A stretch of DNA of 64,000 nucleotides. Origin: Wuchereria bancrofti. Its lineage: Eukaryota; Nematoda; Chromadorea; Rhabditida; Onchocercidae. A program made the position numbers and the translations under genes. The notes below the pieces were generated by a model, which saw nothing but the letters and a program-made list of their open reading frames with translations, made no database searches and was not told the DNA's origin. The DNA lies in contig SSBO01000007.1 in assembly GCA_005281725.1 (NCBI GenBank), forward strand, positions 2,610,402-2,674,401, written 5' to 3'. This document shows, piece after piece, positions 1 to 11,300 of this stretch. Each line of letters opens with the position of its first letter. Within the stretch, counting starts at the first letter, position 1.

Positions 1-530
1 CGTAATTGCAAACGATAAAATCTCTGAAATCTATCACTGTGTCCTACCCAGGGTGAGGGACGCCATGCAAACTAAGACCTTCGATAACTAAGTAGGTGGT
101 AGCACTGATTTGTGGATTGCAGTATGGTTAATGCTGTTGAAGGAATGATTCAGTGAAAGTATCTTGCTATGGAAATATTACCGATTCACTATATTGATTA
201 ATATGGATTGGCATAAGTTTGAGCTCTTGATTATTCAAATCTTCGTAGTGTACTGGAAATTCAAAAATGAAGGTTGCGAACACTCATTTTTTAAAAATCT
301 TTTTAGAAACTTTCAAAGCGTTCTCTTGTGTGATGTTTTCTATCGATATCCGATCGTTTTATCCTACAAATCAAAGTTTTTCTTCCTAAGGTAAATTTGG
401 TTCCTTAACTTTGTTTTTTGGAATTTCTGCTTCCATTCTAATACACAATTTGTTCATGCTGAAGCATTTAAGCAGTTAAGCTTTACGTTTAAAAAGCACC
501 TTATTTGATTGTTATCATTTCTTGATATCA
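1..530. other. Upstream region of gly-2, no gene seen
   Basis: AT-rich DNA. The one open frame of note (164-394) has low-complexity, phenylalanine-rich composition and no splice or family support. The region presumably holds the gly-2 promoter. Confidence 0.5.
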
Positions 531-536
531 CTTCAG
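531..536 (+). promoter_or_regulatory. Probable spliced-leader acceptor of gly-2
   Basis: CTTCAG lies 22 bases before the gly-2 ATG, after a T-rich stretch and with no upstream exon in frame. This is the usual form of a nematode trans-splice acceptor. Inferred from sequence only. Confidence 0.4.
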
Positions 537-558
537 GGTACCGTATCGGAAGAAAGTC

Positions 559-3500
559 ATGTCTTACTCGGTCCGGTGGCTAATGAGACGAGGCCAGTAT
601 GTATGTTCAAATTGTGTTGTGCTCCTTTGTTCAATCTTTATGTTTGCCAATCTATTCACCGGAGTATTACTATTAGCGATGCATGACGGTTTAAAAGTAA
701 AGTTTATTCTCTTGTTGTAACAATTACAACAGAAATTAATTCATCAAGATTTCATCTTGTTCATGGCTGATTTCCTTATTTGGCTTGGTATGGATGAAAT
801 ATTTATAAGCAAAAGTACTCACCTGGCCACTGCCCATTTTATGGTTCATCACTTAATGCCTCCAGTCAGGCGTAAAGAAAAAAGAAATAAGTAGCTGTAA
901 AAATAACTTACTGCAAATTAATTGTTGGCTCAGTCGAATCAAGATTCCTCCCACCGTTCTTTTATCAGTTTTTATCAACGTGATGATGACTCCCTTGACT
1001 CAAGTCATTCATTGTGTTTAGTATTTAGTTCTGAGGTCAGAATTTCTATAATAATGTATCACTTTGGTGACTGTTATTGAAATTTCAAAAAATACTGTTA
1101 TTAAAAGTTCAGGTAAACTTATCGATAAAGTTCTAATTACCATCAAAATACAGGACAAATATAATGGAAGGATTTTAATCAGGGAAGCATTGCGGGATAT
1201 TGTCGCAAAAAAAAAAATCAGCGAAATAAAGTTTCATCTGTGAATAGATTTAGCTGATTGGTTTTAAAAATAGCCCATGAATAAATTTAACCGTTGCTGT
1301 AAAAGAAAATTTCCATCCTCTGGAGATATTGAACTGAATTTTTTATCAGCTATTTTTAAGACCAATCTTCGAAATCTGGTTTTTTTCATCGCTGATAAGC
1401 ACTTAATAAAAGTTGGCTTAGCTTAAGATGTCAGTATTTGTTAAGTTGACAACTGTGCCATTTTTCATTAAGTGCTATCACGAGTATTTTCTATACGCAA
1501 TTATGTTTATATATTTTTTATTCGGTTTAAAGTAGAGTGTTTCACGCAACCAAGTTGAAGAAACTGATCGAAGCTCTGCACTCTCATTTATACAAATTTG
1601 TAGTCGTAGTCGTTTCAGAATGATGAGTTTTATTATGAGACTCTCAAAAGAAACGGATATATAATATCAACTTGGAAAAGAAGTAATTCATTTCAAAAAC
1701 TATTATTCTGAGAATTATTTGCTATACGTTATTTCGGGCAGTTTCGAGCACGCTGCAAGATCTTTTTAATAACTAAAAACATTTAAACGCAGCGATAAGC
1801 TAGTGCAGTAGAATTATTGTTGGGAGCCTTTTTGTATTAGCAACTAATTACAGATCTAAAAAAACAAGAGTGTTCTATATCAGAGGCGGATGCTATTGAA
1901 TATCCGAACTGTCGCGAAAAAATGCAATGGATGGAGGAAGGATGGCGAACACACAAATGTTATGCATTTTATGGCGTAAATGGAACATCCTGTTCATTCA
2001 GGATTTACCTTTCCGAGATCGAGAAGTATTGCCCGGTTTTGTCATGGCGAAAGGTCTTAAAAAATGACACTGCAATTTCTCCTGAGAATGAAAATCCCGA
2101 GGTGATCAGATCTTTTGTCGGATTATTCTATTCAGTGGATGGCATTACGTCTGGTGACATCGTTGTCTAGTTTCTCGATAGTTCGGTTCGTCGGTCTTTG
2201 GCTAATGCATATACCGCTTTTCGTTTGATTTTTTTTTTCTGATGGATGTTAAGTGGGATCTCATGAGAAATTCTAAAGATTGAAAGAAATAAATTTAAGA
2301 TGAATTCAGCATTCAATCAATAATTTATAGAATTGAAAGTATGATACATTTCACGAACGATTAATTTCAGATGGAACGGATCCTCTCAGGACTTTTCAAA
2401 CTTATGTTTGATAATGAGTTAAATTATAAGTTTATAAGGACTCGAATTACTCTTTTGTGGCCCAAATGGTTGAGTGCATACGATGAATTAATGATCAAGT
2501 GGCCAGAAGTCGTGTCTCTACAACGAAAACTGAATGTGCGTGGACAAATTTCACTATTAATCTTTTATTTTCGTTCTTTCAGAATTACTTGTCATTTGTT
2601 TGAATACAAATACTGATTGCAGATAATAATGGGTTTCCTGAGTAGGGAAGCTGGTTTCAAATTCGGTCAACTATCATCAACAGGTGGACCACTTGGAGAA
2701 CTTGTGCAGTGGTCCGATTTGATTGCAGCACTTTATCTTTTGGGCCACAATCTTATGATTTCTACTGAAGTTAGGACACTGAAAAAGTATGCTAACTGCA
2801 TACACTTTTATAATAACGGAAGATAACAAAGATGATATGAAGGAGGGTAGTTCTGTGTGATGATTATATTCGACTCAGTTTCAAATTTCAGTAAATTATC
2901 GGGATGAGTAAGAAACAGCCTTGTAATGAGTAACTGTTAGTTTTGAGAATAAATCAGTAACATATTTTAAAAAAGTATGCTCACTGCATGCTTGCTTATG
3001 TAAGACCCCCATCCCTTCTCCCGCGACAACAATTGTAACAAATACATAATAAATTGATAATTAGTAAGTAATGCAAAATGGTGTAACAATCTTATTGTGG
3101 CATGTTGTTTTTCTGCGATTCTAAACTATTTACTAATCTAGTCTTTTCCAGTAGTGGATCGGGATGATGAAGTATTTTTTTGCTTTTTGCTTTATCGTCA
3201 CTATTAAAAATTAACTTATACATTGCATCTAAGGAAGATAGAATTCTCCATCCTCTTGCCCATTTCGTTACGATAATTTGGTGTCCCCATAAACCTTGTT
3301 TCTTACCAGATCGATGAATTTTCCATATATATATTTTGAATTCGTTTTATTAGATTTGCTTAATTTTTCAGAAACATAAAAAAAATAGATTATAAATGTC
3401 CTTGTCCACTTCAAGATGGGGAAATAATTAATCTCCTTTTCACTGATATCGTTGGCCTCAGATATCTCCGTGGAAAAATGAAAGATTTTTTTAACAGAAT

Positions 3501-6500
3501 GAAGTAAGTTAATAAAATCGTAGCTTTTTATTTTATTTTCAGATGTGTTGTCTTATAGGCTTTTTTTTTCTTTCAGTGATTACAATTGAAAATTATTTGC
3601 ACTAAATTATTTGCACTGAATTATTCGTAGTACATTTTCTCTCGTTCAAACCCATTCTTTTCTATGGAGGTCCGAGAGAACAGTAAAGGAGCAAAATTCA
3701 TTCAGTCATTGATCAAGAGAAGTCGTTTTATTTCAGATGTAAACTACGAATTCTTGATTCTTTCGGTACGCATGCGGAATTCAATTCTCGAATTTATTTC
3801 GCTGCTCATAAAAATTCACTGGGTGGGTCAAGAAAAAATCCATGGGGTAACCATCAGATTTGCATTAGATTTGCAACAGTTCATGACGATGTATCCGCAT
3901 ACAGATGACAACACATTTCTCGGATTTGCAGTGGAAGTGGATCCAGTTAATCAAGATATCAAGAAAAATAATATCACATTGGTAAACGTTCTATATGATT
4001 TCATCAATCAATGTCTATATCGAATTATATTTTTTTGTACTATGCAGGAGGGTTTGGTAGGCTCGGACCCTTCATTTCAAACATAATCCTGATATTTAAG
4101 GATAGGTCTTCGGTAGGCTATGATCCTTTGGTAATAGTTCAATATTTAAAGTTTGTTATTCTGGACTTGGACCGAGATTATTCTGAATTGAAAATATAAA
4201 TTTTGATTGCGTGTGGCATTTGTAGGTTTACGGTAAAGCAGGTTATATGTGGAAGAATGCGAAACGACTCATAGAAACAGTACGAAAATTTACTGAAGTG
4301 CACGCGACTGTTAGCGATAATTTGCCAGATTTCGATAACCTTATAATAAATCACGGAGTTTTGATAGGTCCCGAATTACATGCTTTAATGAGAAAGGCGA
4401 AGATATTTTTGGGTCTTGGTTTTCCGTTTGAAGGCCCTGCGCCATTGGAAGCTATTGCAAACGGTGTCGTTTTCATCAATCCTTCGTTTAATCCGCCGAA
4501 ATCGCGGAAAACATCCGATTTCTTCAAGGACAAGCCAACTTTACGCGAAGTAAATTTTAAAAAAGAAGCCGTTCGAACCTTCATAATTTAACATGTTCGA
4601 CTGGACTTTAGTGAGTCGCAGTGTTGATGTTATTGAGTTGCAATTATTTCCGATTATGGCATGTATAACCTGAATTGTCTGCTGCGGTATAAGGTTTCAT
4701 TTCATTTTTAAAGAGAGCATAACGAAGTCAATATATCTGTTGTGAAAGTTGGGGTTCAGTCTGAATATAACTTTCGTATGCTCAAAGTCCTTCCTTGTTT
4801 GTTATTGTAGTTGGTATAGATGAATGCGTTGAATGAAAGGTCTGTTGTAACGATTTTATTTGGCTAACACCCACAATATATAGATAATGATCTATGTCAA
4901 CAATACTGATAATTTCGTAGAATATCTACGGATGAGATGAAGGAAATGGATGAACGAATATATTGATGGTGAAATGAACTGAATTGTGGGAGAGGGAGAG
5001 CAGCCGAATCGTAGCTTACTGGTAAGGAAAAAACTGTTAGAACTGATTGAGACAAAGGATTTAAATCCTTATATAGTGGGCATTGATTTGCAACAAGAGC
5101 ATGATTATTAAGTAAGGAGCTATCAAATGACCTTTGCTCTTTATATAGTAAGAGATGGGTTTTAATATTGTAGCTTTCTAAAGGATGACTATCAGCTTAA
5201 AAGACCTTACAATATTTCGACGTTGCAAGCAAATTTGATTTAGAACAAAGGAGTAATTTTTAACATATCAAACAATGTACATACCCTCTATTAACAGATA
5301 AAAATGAGACGAGCAGATAAGCTCAAGTACAATGGGAAGATGAGTGATGAAATAATGATTGCTTACATGATGTATAATTTGAAACAGTTTTACATTTCTA
5401 ATGTTCAATTAAAACGAAATTTAGTATTAGGGATTAATACAATTTTATTGATATATTTGGTAAGTTATTTGGAGGTTCGCGAGATTATTTCGAGTTTCGC
5501 GACACTATCAGAAAACATTGCTTTTTTTGTTCTTTTATTTCATTTTATAAAATTCAGATATTCTGAAAATTCCAGCTAACGAGTCAAAATCCTTATGCGG
5601 AACTTTTTATTCGTCGACCCCATGTATTTACTGTTAACAGAGAATTCATCGCGAGTGGAAGATGCAATACGTGAAGCCTTGCGTTTGCAAGTTAGTGTTT
5701 AGATCAAGTTCTCATGAATTTTCGCACGAAACTGATTTATAGGTTCAGGATTTTGAGCCAGAATTACTTGAACTAGTTTCCCTGAAGTTTGCACTCATGA
5801 TTTCGTTGTTTTACAGCTGGAAATTTCTCAAATATAGCATTACCCGAACTCTGCGACAATTACCTATTTAGAAGAATGTTTTATGCTAGTAATCCGGTCC
5901 TATAAAATGTGTTTTACATTTTTTATTTAGGATTATCCGACTAAAGCGAAAACAGTGAAAAAATTGAATAATATATAGCAAAAACCAAATAATATATACT
6001 ACAAGCCTCCTCACTTCTAGCCTATCGCATATACCCCGTTCGAATTCACAGTCTTGGGAATGCTGCAACGAGTCAGTATTCTTATTTCCAAACAGGACTT
6101 TTGCTATGTCAGCCGTTTTCCTCCTCTGCATGCTATGATAACAGTTGAAGCTGTTTCAATGCAATCTTGTCAAGATGCATGTTGTCAGCATAGTTAATTT
6201 TATTAATTTTGATATAGTCAGGAGTGAAGGCGAATTAGTATGACTTTGAATTAAAATTGAATTGAAATAAGACCAATGAGGGGCATATGGATGTTTTTAT
6301 TCATTTGTTTAGAATTTTATGAGACCTTGTCAATTATTATACACTTCTGATGAGAAAGTATTTCCTGCCAAGTAAACAGTTTTAATTACATTTTGTAATT
6401 GGTTGTTTTTAGATTTTCTGTGTGAGCGTTCATTCTCCCGCATAGTGAATATGCCCGAATTTCTAAATAAGTATGTTCTTTGATTTTCCATGCCTGATGT

Positions 6501-6865
6501 AACAGTTTTATTGTTCTTTGTTCATTCTTATTACTGCCGTCCACTCGATGTGAACTTTTCCAATCATTTCGGTGGGATAGATTCACCGCTGATATGGAAT
6601 ATATGAGACTAATTGTATATTGATTAATTGCAGGTATCTATTTTAATAAGTCAATGTGTATTGTGATTATAACAAATGACTCATTTTGAGGAGTGGATCA
6701 TGTGCAACGCTAAAGAGTATGCCAATTCCATATGAGTGTTCGAAGCAGGAAAATTCAGATTTGTATAGTTGTGCATCCGTCCCAACAATTTTAGATATAC
6801 GACGAATCTGTCCTTGTCGTGACTTCCTGCAGGGTCAGACGGCTCTCTGTTCTTCCTGTTTATGA
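559..6865 (+). CDS. gly-2: Alpha-1,6-mannosylglycoprotein 6-beta-N-acetylglucosaminyltransferase (MGAT5 / GLY-2)
   Basis: Golgi type II membrane enzyme that adds the beta-1,6-GlcNAc branch to N-glycans. Exons found: 559-696, 1854-2101, 2371-2535, 2623-2786, 3372-3503, 3737-3981, 4226-4549, 5576-5690, 6021-6183, 6413-6470, 6692-6865. The start follows a TTTCAG-like acceptor by 22 bases and encodes a basic tail plus one signal-anchor segment (about residues 20-41). MGAT5 landmarks in order are YPNC...CSFRIYLSE, GGPLGELVQWSDLI, LRILDSFGT, YPHTDDNTFLGF, EGPAPLEAIANG, FNPPKS, GMLQR...KQDFC and the C-terminal ICPCRDF...GQTALC. About 640 residues are recovered against roughly 740 in mammals. Phase requires at least one more stem exon between 697 and 1853, which I did not find. 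Exons 6 and 8 each carry one extra base. The end of exon 9 is the least certain junction. The last intron uses a GAG acceptor. Confidence 0.93.
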
Positions 6866-6965
6866 TTTGCATTTTTGAGCATTTGTTCAGACAAGTTTCC
6901 ATTTCAATGCTTGAATAACATCAGAAAGCCTAAAGTAATAGTTTTTTTTAAATTTTTTTTTGTTA

Positions 6966-6971
6966 AATAAA
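6966..6971 (+). terminator. Poly(A) signal of gly-2
   Basis: AATAAA about 100 bases after the gly-2 stop codon, on the coding strand. Confidence 0.5.
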
Positions 6972-7389
6972 AGTTCATGTCCCTAAATTGTTTTTAATTT
7001 CCAGCGTAAAACATGTAACATTCCTTTAATTCTTTTTACTTTTTATCCAGTTACATTAACAATGTTTCGCACTTGTTAATTTTGTGGAAACTTCCGAGTA
7101 TTCACAGCTCCCCCCCTGATCACAGCCCTTTTATCCTATGCAATCTTTTTGATTTCCTTTAAAATCAATAAAAAATGCAGTTTTTGCGCTGAATCTTCCC
7201 TAAGTTGCAACAAGTGACACTTTCTATAGCAATCATGTTACTTCACATACGTAATTTTATGCGTACTTCATCTTAATGCACATTCCTCTTTTTATTCTAA
7301 CGACTTATTACTGCAGCATAATTTACATTTAGTTTAAAAATGATGTTAGGAAAAATAAACGAGTTCGAGCACTTTTTATTTATGTTTAA

Positions 7390-7634
7390 ATGAATCATGA
7401 AGCAGGGGGTACAATTCGCAAATCAACAATAGATTTGGTTCGTGATTATTATTCGTGTCACCGGCAAGATCCTGAAGATATAGGACATATTGCTTATCAT
7501 GGTAGGCTGACAACAATCAGTTGAATGCGACTATTAAAGCTGGTCCTTATTGCCAAAAAGTTCCAGAGCAAATCACTTCACTATCGTTCAAAGTAAATTG
7601 CAAAACAGAGGGGCTTGATGGTAGGAAGACATAG
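7390..7634 (+). pseudogene. Coding-like segment with a frame break, family unknown
   Basis: An ATG at 7390 opens 44 codons whose composition is much less AT-driven than the surroundings (starts MNHEAGGTIRKSTIDLVRDY). Its stop is at 7522-7524. An overlapping frame from 7506 continues with 42 similar-looking codons (starts ADNNQLNATIKAGPYCQKVP) to a TAG at 7632-7634. The two could be one former reading frame broken by a one- or two-base change, or two short exons. I do not recognise the protein. Chance open frames of this size do occur, so confidence is low. Confidence 0.25.
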
Positions 7635-8259
7635 CATTTGTTTCGAGGCGTCATCTTATTTTATAATAGTATTGATCATATGACAATGTTTGTATAACGA
7701 ACGGCGTAATGGTTGGATCGAAAAACCCCAAAACCGACCTTATTTCGAAAAAAAAAAATGGTTAATAATACACAGTTACAGTCTTTCGAATCAGGTGAAA
7801 GTATTACCAACAGAAAGTATATTTAGTAGATGTATGTTGCTGGGATTTTCTGCATTTTTCATCCTATGATTCCGTAACAGTCCATTTGCAACCATTTAGT
7901 ACCTACCGCAGGAATCTTAACTATCGGATAATCGGATAAATTCCTAAACAATTTGATTGTGATAGTAACCTGCACTGCTACCAAGACAGTTTCTCCTACA
8001 ATTGCACTAGCGAATTCAACACTTTTTTCGAATCATCACTTCTTATTGTTGCACTTGTTTATGTATTTTTATGAATAATCTACATTCCAACTAATGTATG
8101 TAATTTATGACCTCATGAAAACGAGAATGATGTCACCACCACACGGTAACTTCAAAGTGAGCATAAAAGTTCGAAACGAAATCAGGAGTGCAAACAATTA
8201 CATTCAACACACCAACATAAGTTGGATTTTATGATTCCGCTTTTACTCTTAGCTTAATC

Positions 8260-8299
8260 AGCTGATGCCCTTCTCTTCTCTTAGAGAAGGGCATCGGCT
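8260..8299. repeat. 17 bp inverted repeat (hairpin)
   Basis: The arms 8260-8276 and 8283-8299 pair over 17 bases with a 6-base loop. The only imperfection is one T/G position that would pair as G-U in RNA. It lies just beyond the end of the sec-5 coding region. Confidence 0.8.
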
Positions 8300-8395
8300 C
8301 ACGCAAATAATGTTAGGAGAATGTAACGTATAGTTTTAAAGAATAAATGAAAAGTGATTATAATACAATCTTCAGCTCGTAATTTTTTTCCACGT

Positions 8396-11300
8396 TCATA
8401 TGTCAGATGAGTCATTTGCGTCTATGTGATCGTAATTCAAACTTACAATTGCCATTCGCATTGCAGCGCGGAAATTATGGAGACTTCGCTGAAAAAGCCT
8501 GGAAAAGCGAGTCGTATTCTTGAAATATGCAGTAAAGATTTTAACTACTTGAAATGAAGTATCAAGCCACATTTGCATGTTGGTCTGTTTTTTACAACAT
8601 TGGGATGTTTCTTCATTCGTAAAGAAGAAATAAATGTCAAAGAAATGGAATCATAATAAATCAGAAAAGCAGTATGAGTAACCGACCGCGTTTGCAAAAT
8701 GAAACTAATTTTATTCAATTTACAAACTTTAAACAAGTGAAACTCACGACTGATCCAAATTATTGACAAGTTTTGCTCGAAAAGAATTCACAACAGCCCT
8801 AAAGATAGAAATATTACCAGTTATATGATACGTTCAAAATAAAAGGTAAGATGGAAAATTTAACAAGAAACGAATGCAAACCTTGTTTCCAATAGCAGAA
8901 AATTTTGTACAGTTTCTTCTAACGCTGTAACATCAATAACAACTTGTGTGGTTTGCTCCAACGACATATTTTGTAAATGACCGAGTCGATCAATTAGTTG
9001 GTCAAATGCATTTTGTATTATTGGACCAAGCACCTAAAACAAAATCAATTTAAAAAAAAGAACCGTAGGGAAGACATTAGTATTATTCAGTCTCAACTTC
9101 TCAGCATGATAGGCCCAAAAAATGGTAAGTCGAGCCCGACTGATTTCACCGAATCACTCGCACATCGATCGAGCTTGATTTATTATTTTCTGAGTGTTGC
9201 TTCCTACCACGAAGACATTGCTCTCTTAAAACCGATGACAAAGTTTGGTAGACTGACATCTCTGAACAGATGATATTCAAAAAAACATAAAAGCTATGAA
9301 ATAAAACAAATTCTAGAACTCGATGAGTTGATCTGCCTAATTCTAGTAATATAGTTATAGCTAGCAAGAGTTTCAAAATCATTATGTAGAAAACCAAAAT
9401 TTCTTACAGCATTTCCAACTCACCAAAAATCTTTTAAATTTTACTACCAATAAAATGCCATCAACATAATTCTTACGTCAGCATTTATGGATTGAAAAAA
9501 TACCTCGCGCATGACATGCGGAGCAAGTAAGCATATTTCAGACTGGATGAATATTAGGTACATGACGAGTTCCTTGATATAATCAGATGCCTCTGAAACA
9601 GTTGAAATGGAGATGGAAACTATAGAATGTCTTTTGTTAGCTGTCAGCTTCAATCAAATGGTAAGTTGACAATAAATTAATTTATTAAAGACTTGCTAAA
9701 TAAGGTAAATGAGGCAAAGAATTACACCAGGAAATGTTTCAACTATTTTCGTTCATTCCATTCGAATACATGAGCTTACTTATCATAGTGATAGAAAAAT
9801 TTTTCATCCGTAGAAATATTATTTCCAGACTTGAGAAGTCATAAAACTTAACATCACCTTCATTTGGTAGAAGATCATAATTAGCCGATTCAAACATGGA
9901 ACTAAACGTAGCACATTTCATTTGCAAGTAATACTTCATCAAGTTCTGTCGAAACGCTAATAACTGCCCTTTGCTTTTCTGAAAGTTCTCAAAAAATTTT
10001 TTGGATTTTAATTATAAAAAAAATAGAAGAAAAAAAAAATCCGGACAAGACTCTTTCACATCCCCAAAATAGCGAAGTAATTTAGCCTCTTCAAACGAAG
10101 CCAGTGATAATTACTGTTGAAAAACCGGATTATAATTGGAGAAATAAAATCATATGAAATTCATAAAACTAAAGATTGCCATATTTGATTGAACATTCCT
10201 TATACAAATGTTCTAATCTCATGTAGGAAATCATTTATCCAATATTCATTCTTCAATTGCAGCTGAACTTATTCATTGTTACAGTTTGTAACAAGAATGT
10301 GTTGAAATTTCTTCCCAATTAGATTGTTTAGAGAGTTTCAACTCCTTATTGTAAATCATGCGCTTTGTTAAAAGTTAATGCTTTCTATATAAGGACTGAC
10401 AGGATTCTTTAGGGAATTCTTTTAGGGAATTCTTTAGGATCAATAAGCTCCAATTTGACCGCTACGCGCGCTCATCCAATTTCATACATTTAAATCCTTT
10501 ATTATTTATTTCTTCAGGTCATCCTATAGTAGGTAACATTTCTACGAAATTATCAGTGTATTGTTGCTATGGATTAGTACTTATGTATTATGGTTGCTAG
10601 CGAATAAAAGTCGTTGCAACAGATTCTCCGCAACACATTCATCTGTATCAGCTCCAAACCAAACCAAACCAAGAACACTTCCCTACCAAATCTCTACAGC
10701 AGAACCTCATTGCAAAAAAAAACTACAATAGTTACTTCTTCAGCTTTTCTATGACTTACATGAAAAATATAAAGTATAGACAGAAACTTACTTCAAATAT
10801 GAGGTCGCCATACTTGACACCATTCTCAGCTAAGCGACGACACAATGTAGGCAAAGAATTACTGAGTATATATTCAATGTTACATACGGCAATGAGCAAT
10901 TTTCGGCTGCTAGCTGTTCCTTCATTGAATAAAGCTGATGGACGTTTTACACAACCTCTACATATTTTACAAAAAGTTATTTTTATACCAGATTTTCAAA
11001 GAAATTTCTTCGTTAGCGAAATCATCCTAAGTCACTACCGTGGGTCTAATAAGTAATGCAGACACTTTTTGGACTAGCTGATAAATAGTTTTTGGGCTTT
11101 ACGTCCAAACAGTTCAGAAAGTAAATTGTACCCTAAAAATTTTTTAAAAAATATAGTCCATTTTCTCAGACATGCAAGATTTCAAGCAAAATATTCTATT
11201 CTAAAGTTTCATTAAAATTCATCCAATTTTGAGATATTTTATGTTATAATAAAATGCAATATACCTTAGTTGTAGAACATTCTCTATACAATCACGAACT

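Larger units (their letters stand above)
6972..8395. other. Convergent intergenic region gly-2 / sec-5
   Basis: About 1.4 kb between two converging genes. No supported intact gene. It holds a coding-like but frame-broken segment (7390-7634) and a strong 17 bp inverted repeat (8260-8299), both listed separately. Confidence 0.6.

Noticed and set aside
3664..4086. 140-codon plus-strand open frame as a separate gene
   Set aside because: Its second half is gly-2 exon 6 after the frame break and its first half is intron.
5304..5579. 91-codon plus-strand open frame
   Set aside because: It lies in the gly-2 intron before exon 8, is low in complexity and has no family match; exon 8 begins at 5576 in another frame.
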